Positions 8,420 through 17,952 of a stretch of DNA of 64,000 nucleotides are shown in pieces. The notes under the pieces were generated by a model. The model was not told the DNA's origin. It did not search any database and saw nothing but the letters and a program-made list of their open reading frames with translations. This stretch comes from an uncultured Lachnospiraceae bacterium (GTDB lineage Bacteria > Bacillota > Clostridia > Lachnospirales > Lachnospiraceae), in contig CAJTXN010000010.1 of the NCBI GenBank assembly GCA_910583605.1, positions 44,351 through 108,350 of the forward strand, read 5' to 3'. The first letter of the stretch is position 1. Every line of letters begins with the position of its first letter. A program made the translations under genes and the position numbers.

Positions 8420-9035
8420 AAAAAAGCTGTATGAACAGCAGGAAAACAGGATATTGGCGCAGTCAGACGCATTTATTTCCCTTCTTACAAAGCGAGGGAT
8501 TCTTGGAGATCAAAAAATTGATGATGAAAAGGTGCGTGCTGCCCAGAAGGAGAAAAAGCGGAATGCTTATCACAATACCCAGATGCTTCTCAAGAATTAC
8601 CGGAAGATGGTTTGGGTGTTCAGCTGTTACCCGGAGGAGATTTTGCAGGAACTGGAGACTCCGTTTGAGAACTTTGACCGAATGGTGGACAGGCTGGATC
8701 TGGAGATGGCCATTGGGAATAAAAGGATGGAGAGCCGTCTGGAAGCTGCGGCAAGGTCGAGACTGTTGCTGGATCGGTTTAACGAGGCAATGGCGGTTCT
8801 CCGCAAGGAGCCGACACGGGGTGAGAAGCTGTATCAGCTGATCTATACGGCCTATCTGGCGCCGGAAAAGCTGAAGTTGGAGGAGATACTGTTCCGATTG
8901 GACCTGTCACAGAGGCATTATTACAGGCTTCGTGAGCAGGCAATTTCTATTCTTTCCATTCGTCTGTGGTCGGCGCCCAGTGAAGATGTGGATGTATGGC
9001 TGGAGCTGCTGACGCTCTTTGAACATTTGGAATGA
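8403..9035 (+). CDS. Sigma-region-4/ArpU-like regulator candidate
   Basis: 210 residues, mostly helical and charged; an N-terminal coiled-coil region (about 1-60) precedes a C-terminal helix-turn-helix (LKLEEILFRLDLSQRHYYRLREQAISILSIRLW, about 160-195). That layout (a helix-rich body and a region-4-like recognition motif) resembles phage late-gene activators of the ArpU/RinA kind. Directly downstream lie a promoter-like site and a terminator before the conjugation operon, so a role in switching on transfer genes is plausible. No direct family match is claimed. Confidence 0.55.
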   Translation: MSKQDEKKLYEQQENRILAQSDAFISLLTKRGILGDQKIDDEKVRAAQKEKKRNAYHNTQMLLKNYRKMVWVFSCYPEEILQELETPFENFDRMVDRLDLEMAIGNKRMESRLEAAARSRLLLDRFNEAMAVLRKEPTRGEKLYQLIYTAYLAPEKLKLEEILFRLDLSQRHYYRLREQAISILSIRLWSAPSEDVDVWLELLTLFEHLE

Positions 9036-9083
9036 CAATTTCAGGGTAAACAAATTGGCACAAAAATGGCATATGTTCCGCCG

Positions 9084-9112
9084 ATGACAGGGGAATAAAG
9101 CCGTGCTATACT
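9084..9112 (+). promoter_or_regulatory. Putative promoter of the conjugation operon
   Basis: ATGACA (9084-9089) and TATACT (9107-9112) are separated by 17 nt in the 187-nt gap before the transfer genes. The -10 is good and the -35 moderate, consistent with an activated promoter. Confidence 0.45.
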
Positions 9113-9143
9113 TGTATCATCCCAAACTGGGATTGGGCAAACA

Positions 9144-9190
9144 AAGATGCCGTTTCTGAAGCTGAAATGCTTTTAGAAGCGGCATTTTTT
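9144..9190 (+). terminator. Terminator/attenuator in the transfer-operon leader
   Basis: AAGATGCCGTTTCT / AGAAGCGGCATTTT pair over 14 positions with two G-U pairs, followed by a T-run. It lies between the putative promoter and the first transfer gene, so it may attenuate rather than end transcription. Confidence 0.6.
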
Positions 9191-9222
9191 ATTGCCTAAA
9201 ATCAAAGAAGGAGGTACTCGGC

Positions 9223-9582
9223 ATGGTTAAACAAATCAAAAGAGGCGGAGGGCGCATGAAGACCGCCTACTGGTCACTGGTTGGTATGGCGTCTGCAATG
9301 CTGATTTCGCTGCAGCCTGTCATGGCGGACACAATCTGGAACCGCTTTTCGACGATCATGAAGGATGTGTACGGCCAGCTGGTGGGAATCAGCACCATTG
9401 TGGCGGTAACGGCGGCGGCCATTGCGCTGATTGTCAGGATGATTTCCAGAAACCAGCGTGCAGTCGATGAGGCAACGAGCTGGCTCAAACGAATTGTAGT
9501 GACGTGGATTGTCCTCAATTCCCTGGGTTTTGTTGTTGCTTATCTGCAACCCCTCATTGCCGGCGGCAATTACACAGGATAA
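9223..9582 (+). CDS. VirB2/Maff2-like small membrane protein of the type IV secretion system
   Basis: 119 residues after a good GGAGGT. A basic N-terminus and hydrophobic stretch ending in a signal-peptidase-like site (about 15-35, SLQPVMADTIW) precede two membrane segments (about 50-72 and 88-108) joined by a basic loop (RMISRNQRAVDEATSWLKR). This is the plan of pilin-type VirB2 subunits and of the Maff2 family that opens Firmicutes conjugation operons. First gene of the long transfer operon. Confidence 0.7.
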   Translation: MVKQIKRGGGRMKTAYWSLVGMASAMLISLQPVMADTIWNRFSTIMKDVYGQLVGISTIVAVTAAAIALIVRMISRNQRAVDEATSWLKRIVVTWIVLNSLGFVVAYLQPLIAGGNYTG

Positions 9583-9619
9583 CCAAAAAAGAGAAAGCAG
9601 ATGGAGGAGGTGATAATAG

Positions 9620-11710
9620 ATGCTTGATTGGATTTTTGAAGGAATCGTGACGTGGATCAGTAGCATTGTTTCACAGATGATGGATGCGGTATCTGGTTTG
9701 TTCCTTCAAGCTTTGGGAACGGATATGACAGCGATGGAAGAATACTTTCCATTCGTGTCTAAGGCATTTACGGTCATGCAGTACACAGCATGGGCGATTC
9801 TGTTCCTTGTAACGGTATGGCAGCTTTTCCGTGTCTTTGGAGGACCAATCACAGAGGCAGAAAATCCGTGGGTGCTTTTGGCAAGAGGTTCAATCTTTGC
9901 TTTATTGATTGGCTATGCAAAGCCGATTTTCATGATTGTGCTGGATATCGCCCGTGCGCCATATACGGCTTTGATGGAGATTACCATGTCGGCAGAGGAT
10001 TTTACCTTTGCAGGTGTGGAACAGGCGCTGTCCAATGGTTTGACCACGATTGTAGCTATCGTATCGGTGGTAGGGCTGCTGCTTCTCATCATTTTAGAGA
10101 TTGCCCTTGGGTGGAATTATTTTAAGCTGTTACTGGAAACCGTTGAACGCTATATTGTGGTTGGCGTACTCTGTTACACCTCCCCTCTGGCTTTTTCTAT
10201 GGGTGCTTCCAAAACAACGGCGCCGGTTTTCAAAAGCTGGTGTCGTATGGTGGGCTCACAGCTTTTGTTGCTGGTGATGAATGTATGGTTCCTCAGGGGC
10301 TTTAACAGCTCCATGGGACAGTATATCGGAAATGGCGGTGCGCTCTCCACAGGTCAGGGCAGTATTTTTCTCTGGCTGTTCTGTGCGCTGGCATTTTTGA
10401 AGACGGCGCAGAAGTTTGACAGCTACCTGGCGGCCATGGGGCTGAATGTTGCCCAGACCGGTTCCAGCATGGGTATGGAGCTTTTGATGGCAGCGCGGGT
10501 GATCAGCGGCGTGGGAGGCGGTGTGAAAAATGCAGGCAGTATGTTCCATAGTGCAAGCACTGCAACCGGAACGGGTGCAGCCGCAAGCGGATTTGCTTCC
10601 GGGTTCGCATCACGCTTCAAGCCAAATTCTTTTGTCCGTGACGCAGTTGTGGATGGCGGAAGCCGTATGGGTGTCGGTGGCAGCATCGGTTTTGTCGGTC
10701 GTGCCTTTGGCGGCATGGCGGCACGTAATGGCGCTACTCTTACAGGAGACTCCATTTCTTCTGTAGCTTCAAGAAATCCTGGTGTTTCCGGGACAATTGC
10801 CGGGGACATTGCAGACCGCAGCCTTGCGGGCTATATGCCCCAGCTGCAGGGCCACCAACTGAAAGACACCCAGATTACAGGAGGTCAGATCAGTACAACT
10901 TCAATTGGTGCAGATGGAAAGAGCACAGCGCTTGAAATGTATAACGCATCACAGTTTGAGAAACCAGATGCACCACATTCCGTGGTTACAGCTTCTGATG
11001 GAAGCCAGTGGTACCAGATGGCAAGCGGAGCCGGGGCAGGTGCATTTTATGATGCGCCGGCATTTATGGGAAGCCCGTCAGAAGCGGCGCCGGTTGCGGC
11101 GGCTTTCCCCGATGCTTCCGAGGGAACAACCCTCAGGACGGTTGGCGATGGCGTGATCGAGGCAAGCTCCGAGTCTGGCAATACCATGTGGTACAACAGT
11201 GCCTACTATGATGAGCCGGATGCGCCGCATACGATTATGCAGTCGGCAAACGGTGTAGACTGGTATGCGATGCAGCAGCACGCAGAAACACCTGCCTTTG
11301 AGCAGGGCGAGGCAGCTTTTGCCTATAACCAGGCGCAGTTCCAGCAGTTTATGCCGGGATATGAACAGCAGGTATCCTCTGTGGATGGATCCGGGCGTAA
11401 GGATGGTCATTTTGAGGTCCGCCATGAAAATGGATCCGGAACCATGTTCTACGATACATCCCAGTATGCGGCTCCCCGTGGGGATTATCAGGTGTTTGAA
11501 GATGCCCGCGGAGGCCAGTGGTATGCGATTCGCGGCGAAGCCGCCGTGGAACGCAAGCCGGTATACCAGGATGGCAAACCGGTTTATGACGGTGACAGTG
11601 TACGGACAGTCTCTGTGGAAACTGTTCGGTATAAGAATACGCCATCACGCTTTGGAGAGCCAAAACCCCGCAACCATGGGGAGATGAAACCGCCGAGGCG
11701 GAAACGGTAA
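9620..11710 (+). CDS. VirB6/TrbL-like polytopic channel protein with repetitive soluble tail
   Basis: 696 residues. The first 290 or so hold about six membrane segments typical of the VirB6/TrbL inner-membrane channel subunit. From about residue 300 there is a Gly/Ala/Ser-rich linker, and from about 400 a soluble tail with a degenerate repeat of roughly 75 residues: each unit has a pattern like PDAPHSV, then SQWYQ or DWYAM, then an FYDAPAF-like or MWYNSAYYDEP-like element. The repeats suggest beta-rich modules exposed outside the membrane. ATG after GGAGGAGGTGATAATAG. Role: mating channel assembly (family inference). Confidence 0.75.
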   Translation: MLDWIFEGIVTWISSIVSQMMDAVSGLFLQALGTDMTAMEEYFPFVSKAFTVMQYTAWAILFLVTVWQLFRVFGGPITEAENPWVLLARGSIFALLIGYAKPIFMIVLDIARAPYTALMEITMSAEDFTFAGVEQALSNGLTTIVAIVSVVGLLLLIILEIALGWNYFKLLLETVERYIVVGVLCYTSPLAFSMGASKTTAPVFKSWCRMVGSQLLLLVMNVWFLRGFNSSMGQYIGNGGALSTGQGSIFLWLFCALAFLKTAQKFDSYLAAMGLNVAQTGSSMGMELLMAARVISGVGGGVKNAGSMFHSASTATGTGAAASGFASGFASRFKPNSFVRDAVVDGGSRMGVGGSIGFVGRAFGGMAARNGATLTGDSISSVASRNPGVSGTIAGDIADRSLAGYMPQLQGHQLKDTQITGGQISTTSIGADGKSTALEMYNASQFEKPDAPHSVVTASDGSQWYQMASGAGAGAFYDAPAFMGSPSEAAPVAAAFPDASEGTTLRTVGDGVIEASSESGNTMWYNSAYYDEPDAPHTIMQSANGVDWYAMQQHAETPAFEQGEAAFAYNQAQFQQFMPGYEQQVSSVDGSGRKDGHFEVRHENGSGTMFYDTSQYAAPRGDYQVFEDARGGQWYAIRGEAAVERKPVYQDGKPVYDGDSVRTVSVETVRYKNTPSRFGEPKPRNHGEMKPPRRKR

Positions 11711-11722
11711 AATAAGTGCAGG

Positions 11723-11757
11723 CAGCCGAATCAGAGAGATGCTGGTTCGGCTGTTTT
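11723..11757 (+). terminator. Hairpin between VirB6-like and hydrolase genes
   Basis: CAGCCGAATCA / TGGTTCGGCTG pair around a 9-nt loop, followed by TTTTG. The weak T tract suggests a partial terminator or an RNA-stability element inside the operon. Confidence 0.5.
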
Positions 11758-11818
11758 GCATATTTCATGTTGAAATTACGCTGCTTTTGCAGCAGCTTGA
11801 TATAAGGAGGTGGACCCA

Positions 11819-13840
11819 ATGGCTGAGCCAGAAAAACAGCAAATCGGTGATGGCTCTGATAATTATGGACAGGCAGCCGGGCAAATGGCAAAAGCGGCAA
11901 AGCAGGCAGGCCAGGAAGCAGCAAAGCAAACGGCAGCAAAAGGTGCGGAGGCTACGGCTAATGCGGCCGCCGCTACAGTAAAGGCCAGTGTGGAGGGTGG
12001 AAAGGCCGCCGCAGAAATCGCTGCCGGCACTGCCGCAGGTGGTCCATGGGGCGCTATCCTGTCTGCGGCATGGGCAATGCGCCATACTCTTTTTAAAATA
12101 CTGGTATGTATCTGTCTGTTTCTGTTGTTCCTGATTACCATGATTGTTTCCCTGCCGACGATTGTATCAAACAGTATTTTCGGACTGGATGGTACAAAGC
12201 CGACAGAAGGAGCAACCCTGATGTCAGCCTATACGGAGATGTCAGGTGCCGTGTCTGGTGTGGTAGATGAAGGATATAACCAATCGCTTTCTCATGTGGA
12301 TCAGCTGATTACAAACGGTGGATATGATTATGATCTTTCGATGGATGCACTTATCAATTACGCACAGAGTTCCGCCGGATATGATGTCTGTTATATACTG
12401 GCAGCTTATTCAGCGTCCATGCAACAGCAAAATACAGGCAAGGATGAAATGGTATCAAAGCTTAGAGGCTGTGCCGGGGAGATGTTCCCCGTTACATCAG
12501 AAGAAAAGGAAAAAGAGATCATCATTCCTGTTTCCTATTATACATATAAGCCGATAACACTTACCGTAGTTACGAATAAGGTGCAGACCGGGACGATTAA
12601 CGGTACGCCCCAATATCGGTATGATACGGCATCAAAGACCTACTATCTTCCGGATGAGGCGCATAGCAGCGATACGGCTGTCACGGTGGATGCCTATAAA
12701 GAGGTGGCGGTGGATATTCCCGTTTATTCCGGTGGGAAGATTACGGGAACAACCACGGCAAACTATTATGTGGCTAACGGGCAGGAAACACTGACCCCAG
12801 GTACAGAGATCATCAAATATCTGGAGTGTACCATTCATCCATTTGATAATACAGTGGTTGCCAAAGCGTTTGGCATTGACCTAAATGCAAAATACGATCA
12901 GTTTAATCTTACTTATGGCGAAGTAATCCAGAACATGGCGAATGCGTTAAAACGGACGTTGTATGGTTCTGTGAGCGGCGGACAGGCGGTTCCCCTGACG
13001 GACGCCGAGCTGATTGCTTTTGTGAACCGGCAGAACTGTAGTGCGACAAGAAAGCATATCTTGAGCACCGCGCTGTCCCTTGTGGGCAAGGTTCCTTATT
13101 TCTGGGGTGGTAAGTCAGCACCCGGGTGGAACGATGAATGGAATACGCCAAGACTGGTAACAGCTGCAGGATCTTCTACGACAGGCACGATACGCCCTTA
13201 TGGGCTGGACTGTTCAGGCTTCAGTACATGGGTATTTAATACTGCTGTGGGTGTAGAAATTGGTGCAGGTTGTAACGGGCAATATCCAAATACCTATGGG
13301 ATTTCTGCATCAGAGCTTTTGCCTGGTGATTTGGGATTTTTAGCAGATGATGACGGATGGGGACATGTCCTTATTTTTGCCGGGTATGGGGAGAGCGGAG
13401 AACGAATGTGGGTGCATTCTTCTGGTGGACAGGGCGTTATTCTAAATACGCCAAGTTATGAAGGAAGCCTTTCCTACCGGCGTCTTAGCATTGTAGATTA
13501 CGATGCACCGGTATTGGGTGAGATTTCAGGAACACCCATTTCTACTTTAGAAGTGGATGTCACCCATTACTGTGCATGTGCAAAATGCTGCGGCAGTAAT
13601 GCAGACGGAATTACCGCCAGCGGCAAACAGGCGGCCCGCGGCATGGTGGCAATGTCAAGCTATTATCCGTTTGGCACGCAGATTATGATAAACGGAACCA
13701 TGTATACCGTAGAGGATCGCGGTGGTTCCGGCATTGAAAATGACATCCACCGTGTGGATATTTTTGTGCCGGATCATAACGAAGCGCTGCGTTTGGGCAG
13801 ATACAAGACAACAGCTACGATTTACAGAATAGGCAGGTGA
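11819..13840 (+). CDS. Conjugation-associated peptidoglycan hydrolase (NlpC/P60 plus 3D domain)
   Basis: 673 residues from ATG 11819 (AAGGAGG 8 nt upstream). An Ala/Lys/Gln-rich N-terminus (1-75) is followed by one membrane segment near 88-115. The large extracytoplasmic part ends with an NlpC/P60-type domain (about 395-550; nucleophile in GLDCSGFS, histidine in GWGHVLIFAG) and a C-terminal 3D domain (about 575-673; THYCACAKCC, DGITASG, GTQIMINGTMY, RVDIF). This is the VirB1-like role: local wall cleavage so that the transfer channel can pass. A lytic transglycosylase domain is not seen. Confidence 0.85.
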   Translation: MAEPEKQQIGDGSDNYGQAAGQMAKAAKQAGQEAAKQTAAKGAEATANAAAATVKASVEGGKAAAEIAAGTAAGGPWGAILSAAWAMRHTLFKILVCICLFLLFLITMIVSLPTIVSNSIFGLDGTKPTEGATLMSAYTEMSGAVSGVVDEGYNQSLSHVDQLITNGGYDYDLSMDALINYAQSSAGYDVCYILAAYSASMQQQNTGKDEMVSKLRGCAGEMFPVTSEEKEKEIIIPVSYYTYKPITLTVVTNKVQTGTINGTPQYRYDTASKTYYLPDEAHSSDTAVTVDAYKEVAVDIPVYSGGKITGTTTANYYVANGQETLTPGTEIIKYLECTIHPFDNTVVAKAFGIDLNAKYDQFNLTYGEVIQNMANALKRTLYGSVSGGQAVPLTDAELIAFVNRQNCSATRKHILSTALSLVGKVPYFWGGKSAPGWNDEWNTPRLVTAAGSSTTGTIRPYGLDCSGFSTWVFNTAVGVEIGAGCNGQYPNTYGISASELLPGDLGFLADDDGWGHVLIFAGYGESGERMWVHSSGGQGVILNTPSYEGSLSYRRLSIVDYDAPVLGEISGTPISTLEVDVTHYCACAKCCGSNADGITASGKQAARGMVAMSSYYPFGTQIMINGTMYTVEDRGGSGIENDIHRVDIFVPDHNEALRLGRYKTTATIYRIGR

Positions 13841-13846
13841 GAAATT

Positions 13847-14269
13847 TTGGATGAAAAGGAGTACAGCAATATTTATGCTATACCGGCGAACTATACAGAT
13901 TCCGGCAAGATTTTTGGCGGAATGCTGGAGCCGAGGAATGCAGTAGAGACAGGGATATTATTAGTCATTTTGGGATATCCGGAATTGATGTTGATTCCCA
14001 TGTCCGGAACGATTCGCATCGTCGTTATGACGCTAACACTTTTACCTCTTGCTGTTCTTTCCATGATGGGTATTGACGGCGATTCGCTGTTTCAGTATAT
14101 AGGACACATCATTCGGTATTTTGCAAGCAGGAGAAAATTACATTACAGAAGGGTGGGATATAGATATGACCCAAAGCAGCTCCGAAAAAAGAAAAAAGGC
14201 AGCTCGGCAAAGAAAAAAGGCAAAAAAACCGGAAAAGCTGGAGTTCGTTCAGGACTTCATTCCGGTTAA
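13847..14269 (+). CDS. PrgI family (VirB3-like) type IV secretion protein
   Basis: 140 residues starting with TTG at 13847 (GGCAGGTGAGAAA upstream); there is no in-frame ATG before the conserved IYAIPANYTDSGKIFGGMLEPRN. Two membrane segments at about 40-60 and 62-82, then a highly basic tail (RKKKKGSSAKKKGKK). PrgI proteins are the Gram-positive counterpart of VirB3 and partner VirB4. The 3' end overlaps the virB4 start by about 100 nt in another frame, an unusually long overlap for neighbouring genes. Confidence 0.8.
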   Translation: MDEKEYSNIYAIPANYTDSGKIFGGMLEPRNAVETGILLVILGYPELMLIPMSGTIRIVVMTLTLLPLAVLSMMGIDGDSLFQYIGHIIRYFASRRKLHYRRVGYRYDPKQLRKKKKGSSAKKKGKKTGKAGVRSGLHSG

Positions 14270-16712
14270 AAGTCTCCAGCATGGTATTATTGAAACGACT
14301 GATGGGAGATATATTCGGATTCTTGAAATTGAGCCGATTAACTTTATGCTGCGTTCCGGAGAAGAACAGTTCAATATCATATCGTCTTTTGCCAGCTGGC
14401 TGAAAATTTCTCCTATGCGGCTTCAGTTTAAAAGCATTACCAGAAAGGCGGATTCAGATAAGCACGTCGCCATGATTCACGAAGAACTGGAAGTAGAGGA
14501 AAGTGAAGAATGCCGGCACCTTGGAGAAGGTTATATCCGTCTGATTAAGGATGTGGGAAGCAGGGAAGCGCTTACAAGGCGCTTCTTTTTAATCTTCCAG
14601 TATGAAGAAATCCGCCGTGGAGATGGAGATGATTTCTCCCAGATTTATGGCATGATGCAGACAGCGGAGCAGAATGCCCGTGCTTATTTTCTGCAGTGTG
14701 GGAATACGATTCTCCAGCCGAAAGATCCGGATGAGGCAACGGCGGAGATTTTATATATGTTTTTTAACCGTCGGTCTTGTGTGGATGAGCCGTTTTCCTC
14801 CCGCGTGAACCGTGTGGTCGTGGATACGATGGTGGCAAAGGATAAGGTCATTGGCGTGGATCCCATCCCGCCGATCCGCATGGCGCATTTTCTGTCGCCG
14901 CGCGGCATTGATCTGACCCATCATAATTATGTTGTGATGGACGGATTGTATTATTCGTTTCTGTTTATCAAAGGAAACGGTTATCCGGGTATGGTACGGG
15001 CAGGATGGATGTCGGCACTCATCAATGCCGGGGACGGGATTGACATAGATGTGCAACTGCGGCGTGAGAATCGGAGTAAGACAATTGATAAAGTAGCACA
15101 GCGCATTCGCCTCAACCGCACGAAGCTGAAAAGCATGCAGGATACCAGCACCGACTATGAGGAATTGACCAATTCCATACAGGCGGGCTACTTCATAAAG
15201 AATGGCATTGCCAACAACAATGAGGACTTGTTCTATATGTCCGTATTCGTTACGGTTTCCGCCAAAGGCTATGAGGAACTGATGTGGCGTAAACAGCAGA
15301 TCGTGGATATGTTAAAGTCTATGGACATGTATGTGAGCGACTGTCGTTTCCAGCAGGAAGCGGCGCTCCGCTCTGTGATGCCGTTCTTAAAGATTGAGCC
15401 GTCACTGGAAAAGAAATCAAAACGGAATGTGTTGACCAGCGGCGCAGCCTCTGCCTATATGTTTACATCTTTTGAAATGTCGGACGATACAGGCGTGCTG
15501 TTGGGCATCAACCGGCACAATAATTCGCTGTGTATCGTGGATCTGTTCAATACAAAGAAAAACAAGAACGCCAACCTGAATCTGCTTGGCACCAGCGGCG
15601 CAGGCAAGACCTTTACCATGCAGCTTCTGGCGCTCCGTATGAGAATGAGGGGGATCCAGTGTTTTATCCTGGCACCAATCAAGGGACACGAGTTCCGCAG
15701 GGCCTGCAAGAAGATCGGCGGCGAGTTCATCAAGATTGCTCCCGGTTCCCCGCACTGCATCAACATCATGGAAATCCGGCATACCATCTCTCCGGAGATG
15801 GAGCTGATTGACGAGATTGACTACAGTGAAATGGATTCCATGCTGGCTCGTAAGATTCAGCAGCTGATGACGTTCTTCTCCCTGCTGATTCCGGATATGT
15901 CCAATGAGGAAGAGCAGATGCTGGACGAGGCTTTGATTCAGACTTATGCAAAGTTCGGAATCACACACGACAATGATTCGCTGTATGTAAGTCGCAGCGT
16001 CTCCCCGCCGAAGATGAAAAAAATGCCGATTATCGGGGATCTTCATGAGGAATTGCTGAAAAATCCCATGACGAAGCGCATTGCTATTATCATCAGCCGC
16101 TTTGTAACAGGTTCCGCCCAGAGCTTCAACCAACAGACCAACGTGGACCTGTCCAATAAATATATCGTGCTTGACCTTTCGGAACTGAAAGGCAAATTAC
16201 TTCCGGTCGGTATGTTCATTGCACTCGATTACGTGTGGGATACGGTTAAGGCAGATCGTACCAAAAAGAAAGCCATTATGATTGATGAAATATGGCAGCT
16301 GATCGGCGCCAGCTCCAACCGGATGGCGGCAGAGTTCTGCTTAACTATCTTCAAAACCATAAGGGGCTTTGGTGGTGCCGCCGTCTCCGCAACACAAGAC
16401 TTGTCCGATTTCTTCGGTTTGGAGGATGGCAAGTATGGACGTGCGATTATCAATAACAGCAAGAATAAGATTATTCTGAATCTGGAGCCGGATGAAGCCA
16501 AGTATGTGCAGGAAGTGCTGAAACTGACCAAAACAGAGATCCGTTCTGTTACCCGGTTTGAGAGGGGCGAAGCATTGGTCTGCTCTAACAATAACAAAGT
16601 TCCTGTTGTAATCAAAGCTTCCAAAGAGGAGCAGGAAATGATTACAACCGACCGGGCTGAGTTGGAGGCGCTTTTAAAGGAACGCCAGCAGGAACAAACG
16701 CATTCTGCGTAG
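14166..16712 (+). CDS. VirB4/TraE-type conjugation ATPase
   Basis: 848 residues from ATG 14166 (AGAAGGGTGGG upstream); the frame is open further upstream but lacks a ribosome binding site there. Powers assembly and substrate transfer of the type IV system at the inner face of the membrane. Walker A GTSGAGKT near 475-482 and Walker B AIMIDEIWQL near 702; an SATQDLSDFF helicase-like motif near 740 and an N-terminal CagE/TrbE region. The basic start (KRKKAARQRKKAKK) is typical for the Firmicutes form. Translation start lies inside the prgI-like gene. Confidence 0.92.
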   Translation: MTQSSSEKRKKAARQRKKAKKPEKLEFVQDFIPVKSLQHGIIETTDGRYIRILEIEPINFMLRSGEEQFNIISSFASWLKISPMRLQFKSITRKADSDKHVAMIHEELEVEESEECRHLGEGYIRLIKDVGSREALTRRFFLIFQYEEIRRGDGDDFSQIYGMMQTAEQNARAYFLQCGNTILQPKDPDEATAEILYMFFNRRSCVDEPFSSRVNRVVVDTMVAKDKVIGVDPIPPIRMAHFLSPRGIDLTHHNYVVMDGLYYSFLFIKGNGYPGMVRAGWMSALINAGDGIDIDVQLRRENRSKTIDKVAQRIRLNRTKLKSMQDTSTDYEELTNSIQAGYFIKNGIANNNEDLFYMSVFVTVSAKGYEELMWRKQQIVDMLKSMDMYVSDCRFQQEAALRSVMPFLKIEPSLEKKSKRNVLTSGAASAYMFTSFEMSDDTGVLLGINRHNNSLCIVDLFNTKKNKNANLNLLGTSGAGKTFTMQLLALRMRMRGIQCFILAPIKGHEFRRACKKIGGEFIKIAPGSPHCINIMEIRHTISPEMELIDEIDYSEMDSMLARKIQQLMTFFSLLIPDMSNEEEQMLDEALIQTYAKFGITHDNDSLYVSRSVSPPKMKKMPIIGDLHEELLKNPMTKRIAIIISRFVTGSAQSFNQQTNVDLSNKYIVLDLSELKGKLLPVGMFIALDYVWDTVKADRTKKKAIMIDEIWQLIGASSNRMAAEFCLTIFKTIRGFGGAAVSATQDLSDFFGLEDGKYGRAIINNSKNKIILNLEPDEAKYVQEVLKLTKTEIRSVTRFERGEALVCSNNNKVPVVIKASKEEQEMITTDRAELEALLKERQQEQTHSA

Positions 16713-16757
16713 AATACGCATTTTATGAAAAATACGCACAAAAAGGAGGTGTTGCCT

Positions 16758-17309
16758 ATGCTGCTGCAAGATGAGCAGTATGTTGTAAAGTGGCTCTCAC
16801 AATATGGAGCTTTGCCTAAAACCCAGATTACACGAATGCTGCAAAAGCCAGCCCAGACCGCAGATAAAATCCTTCGGAACCTGAAGAAGCAGATGCGGAT
16901 TGCGGATGTGTCGAGCGGCTATTATATTGGGCTGGATGCGATGGATAAACCGGATCAGCGGACCATTCTTGCCGTATGGGTTCTTTTGAAATTCATTGAT
17001 TATGTTGACCCAATGGCGCATTATCCGGCGGTTTATCCATCTCAGCTTTTTTTCTTAAAGGAGAATATCGGTTACGAAATCGTGGTGTTATATGAAGGCG
17101 AGCAGAATCTTTTGAAACTGCTCCAACCTCAGGAGGATTTGAAGTATATTATTGTCCTTCCCCGTATCTCTATGGCATACGGGATGCGGCTTCCTCATGC
17201 ACCCTGCTTGTTTGCAACTGTGGATTTTCAGGGGGATGAGGAGCCAGGGGTTACTTTCTATTCAGAGGAGGCGGTGAGCGATGATAAAATTTCTGGACAC
17301 GATGGGTAA
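16758..17309 (+). CDS. ICE hypothetical protein with winged-helix N-terminus (DUF5697-like)
   Basis: 183 residues from ATG 16758 (AAAGGAGGT 8 nt upstream). Residues 1-60 (LQDEQYVVKWLSQYGALPKTQITRML, then ILRNLKKQMRIADVSSGYYIGL) look like the winged helix of replication-relaxation proteins. The rest is an alpha/beta domain with no visible catalytic motif. Overlaps the following gene by 29 nt. I recall such proteins as DUF5697 in clostridial ICEs; the function is unknown, possibly relaxosome-related. Confidence 0.6.
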   Translation: MLLQDEQYVVKWLSQYGALPKTQITRMLQKPAQTADKILRNLKKQMRIADVSSGYYIGLDAMDKPDQRTILAVWVLLKFIDYVDPMAHYPAVYPSQLFFLKENIGYEIVVLYEGEQNLLKLLQPQEDLKYIIVLPRISMAYGMRLPHAPCLFATVDFQGDEEPGVTFYSEEAVSDDKISGHDG

Positions 17310-17952
17310 AATCGTGAGATTGGAAAAGCGATTGCAGGAGCAGCTTGCTTCTATACAATGGTTTTGTGAAAATGGGAGCACTTATGAAGTTTATCTGCAT
17401 TCACTTAATATGGAAGAAACAGCGGAGCGGCTGGTTCTTTTGACACGGGCGCTTCCCGCTTATACCGGTGTGCCGAATGCAAAGCTTGAGGTAGAGCGTC
17501 GGATAAAGGATTGTATTCCCGTAGAAATCGGTTTTACAGCGGAGGGCTGGTTTTGTCTCCGCATCCCGGCTTTGCTTCCGAAAAAGTCGGGCGGGTCGGC
17601 GGATTATATCCGCTCTTTTTTATATCCTGCTATGCGGGCCTTTTTTGAAAAGCAGCTTCCTGTGCGGTATCGGGACGGTATCCTGATTTATCGTCATGTA
17701 TATGACAAAGCCAGACCCGAAAGAAAAAAGCGGGATCATGACAACATTGAAATCAATATGGTTTCGGATATCGTAGCCATGTATGTGATGACGGACGATG
17801 GCCCATCGGTCTGCTCTCATTATTACTGCAGCGCAGAAGGATCGGAGGACCGGACTGAGGTTTATGTAGTGCCAAAATGGGACTTCCCCATTTGGCTGGT
17901 AAAGGAAACAGGGATACCGGATGAGGGGGTACTGCTCTATGAAAAAAGGTAA
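17281..17952 (+). CDS. DUF6100-like ICE protein, with a RusA-like acidic motif
   Basis: 223 residues. The N-terminal third is helical (KIVRLEKRLQEQLASIQWFCEN). The C-terminal half carries ERKKRDHDNIEINMVSDIV followed by TDDGPSV, matching the spacing D-x-D-N...D...D-D that forms the metal site of RusA-type Holliday junction resolvases. The family name DUF6100 is from recall. Whether it is a nuclease is inference. Embedded in the transfer operon, overlapping genes on both sides. Confidence 0.6.
   Translation: MIKFLDTMGKIVRLEKRLQEQLASIQWFCENGSTYEVYLHSLNMEETAERLVLLTRALPAYTGVPNAKLEVERRIKDCIPVEIGFTAEGWFCLRIPALLPKKSGGSADYIRSFLYPAMRAFFEKQLPVRYRDGILIYRHVYDKARPERKKRDHDNIEINMVSDIVAMYVMTDDGPSVCSHYYCSAEGSEDRTEVYVVPKWDFPIWLVKETGIPDEGVLLYEKR

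Noticed and set aside
14121..14165. Upstream extension of virB4 to ATG 14121
   Set aside because: No ribosome binding site there; ATG 14166 has one and gives the expected basic N-terminus.
15417..16133. 238-residue minus-strand ORF
   Set aside because: Antisense to the virB4 ATPase core; no domain, and virB4 has full Walker motifs.
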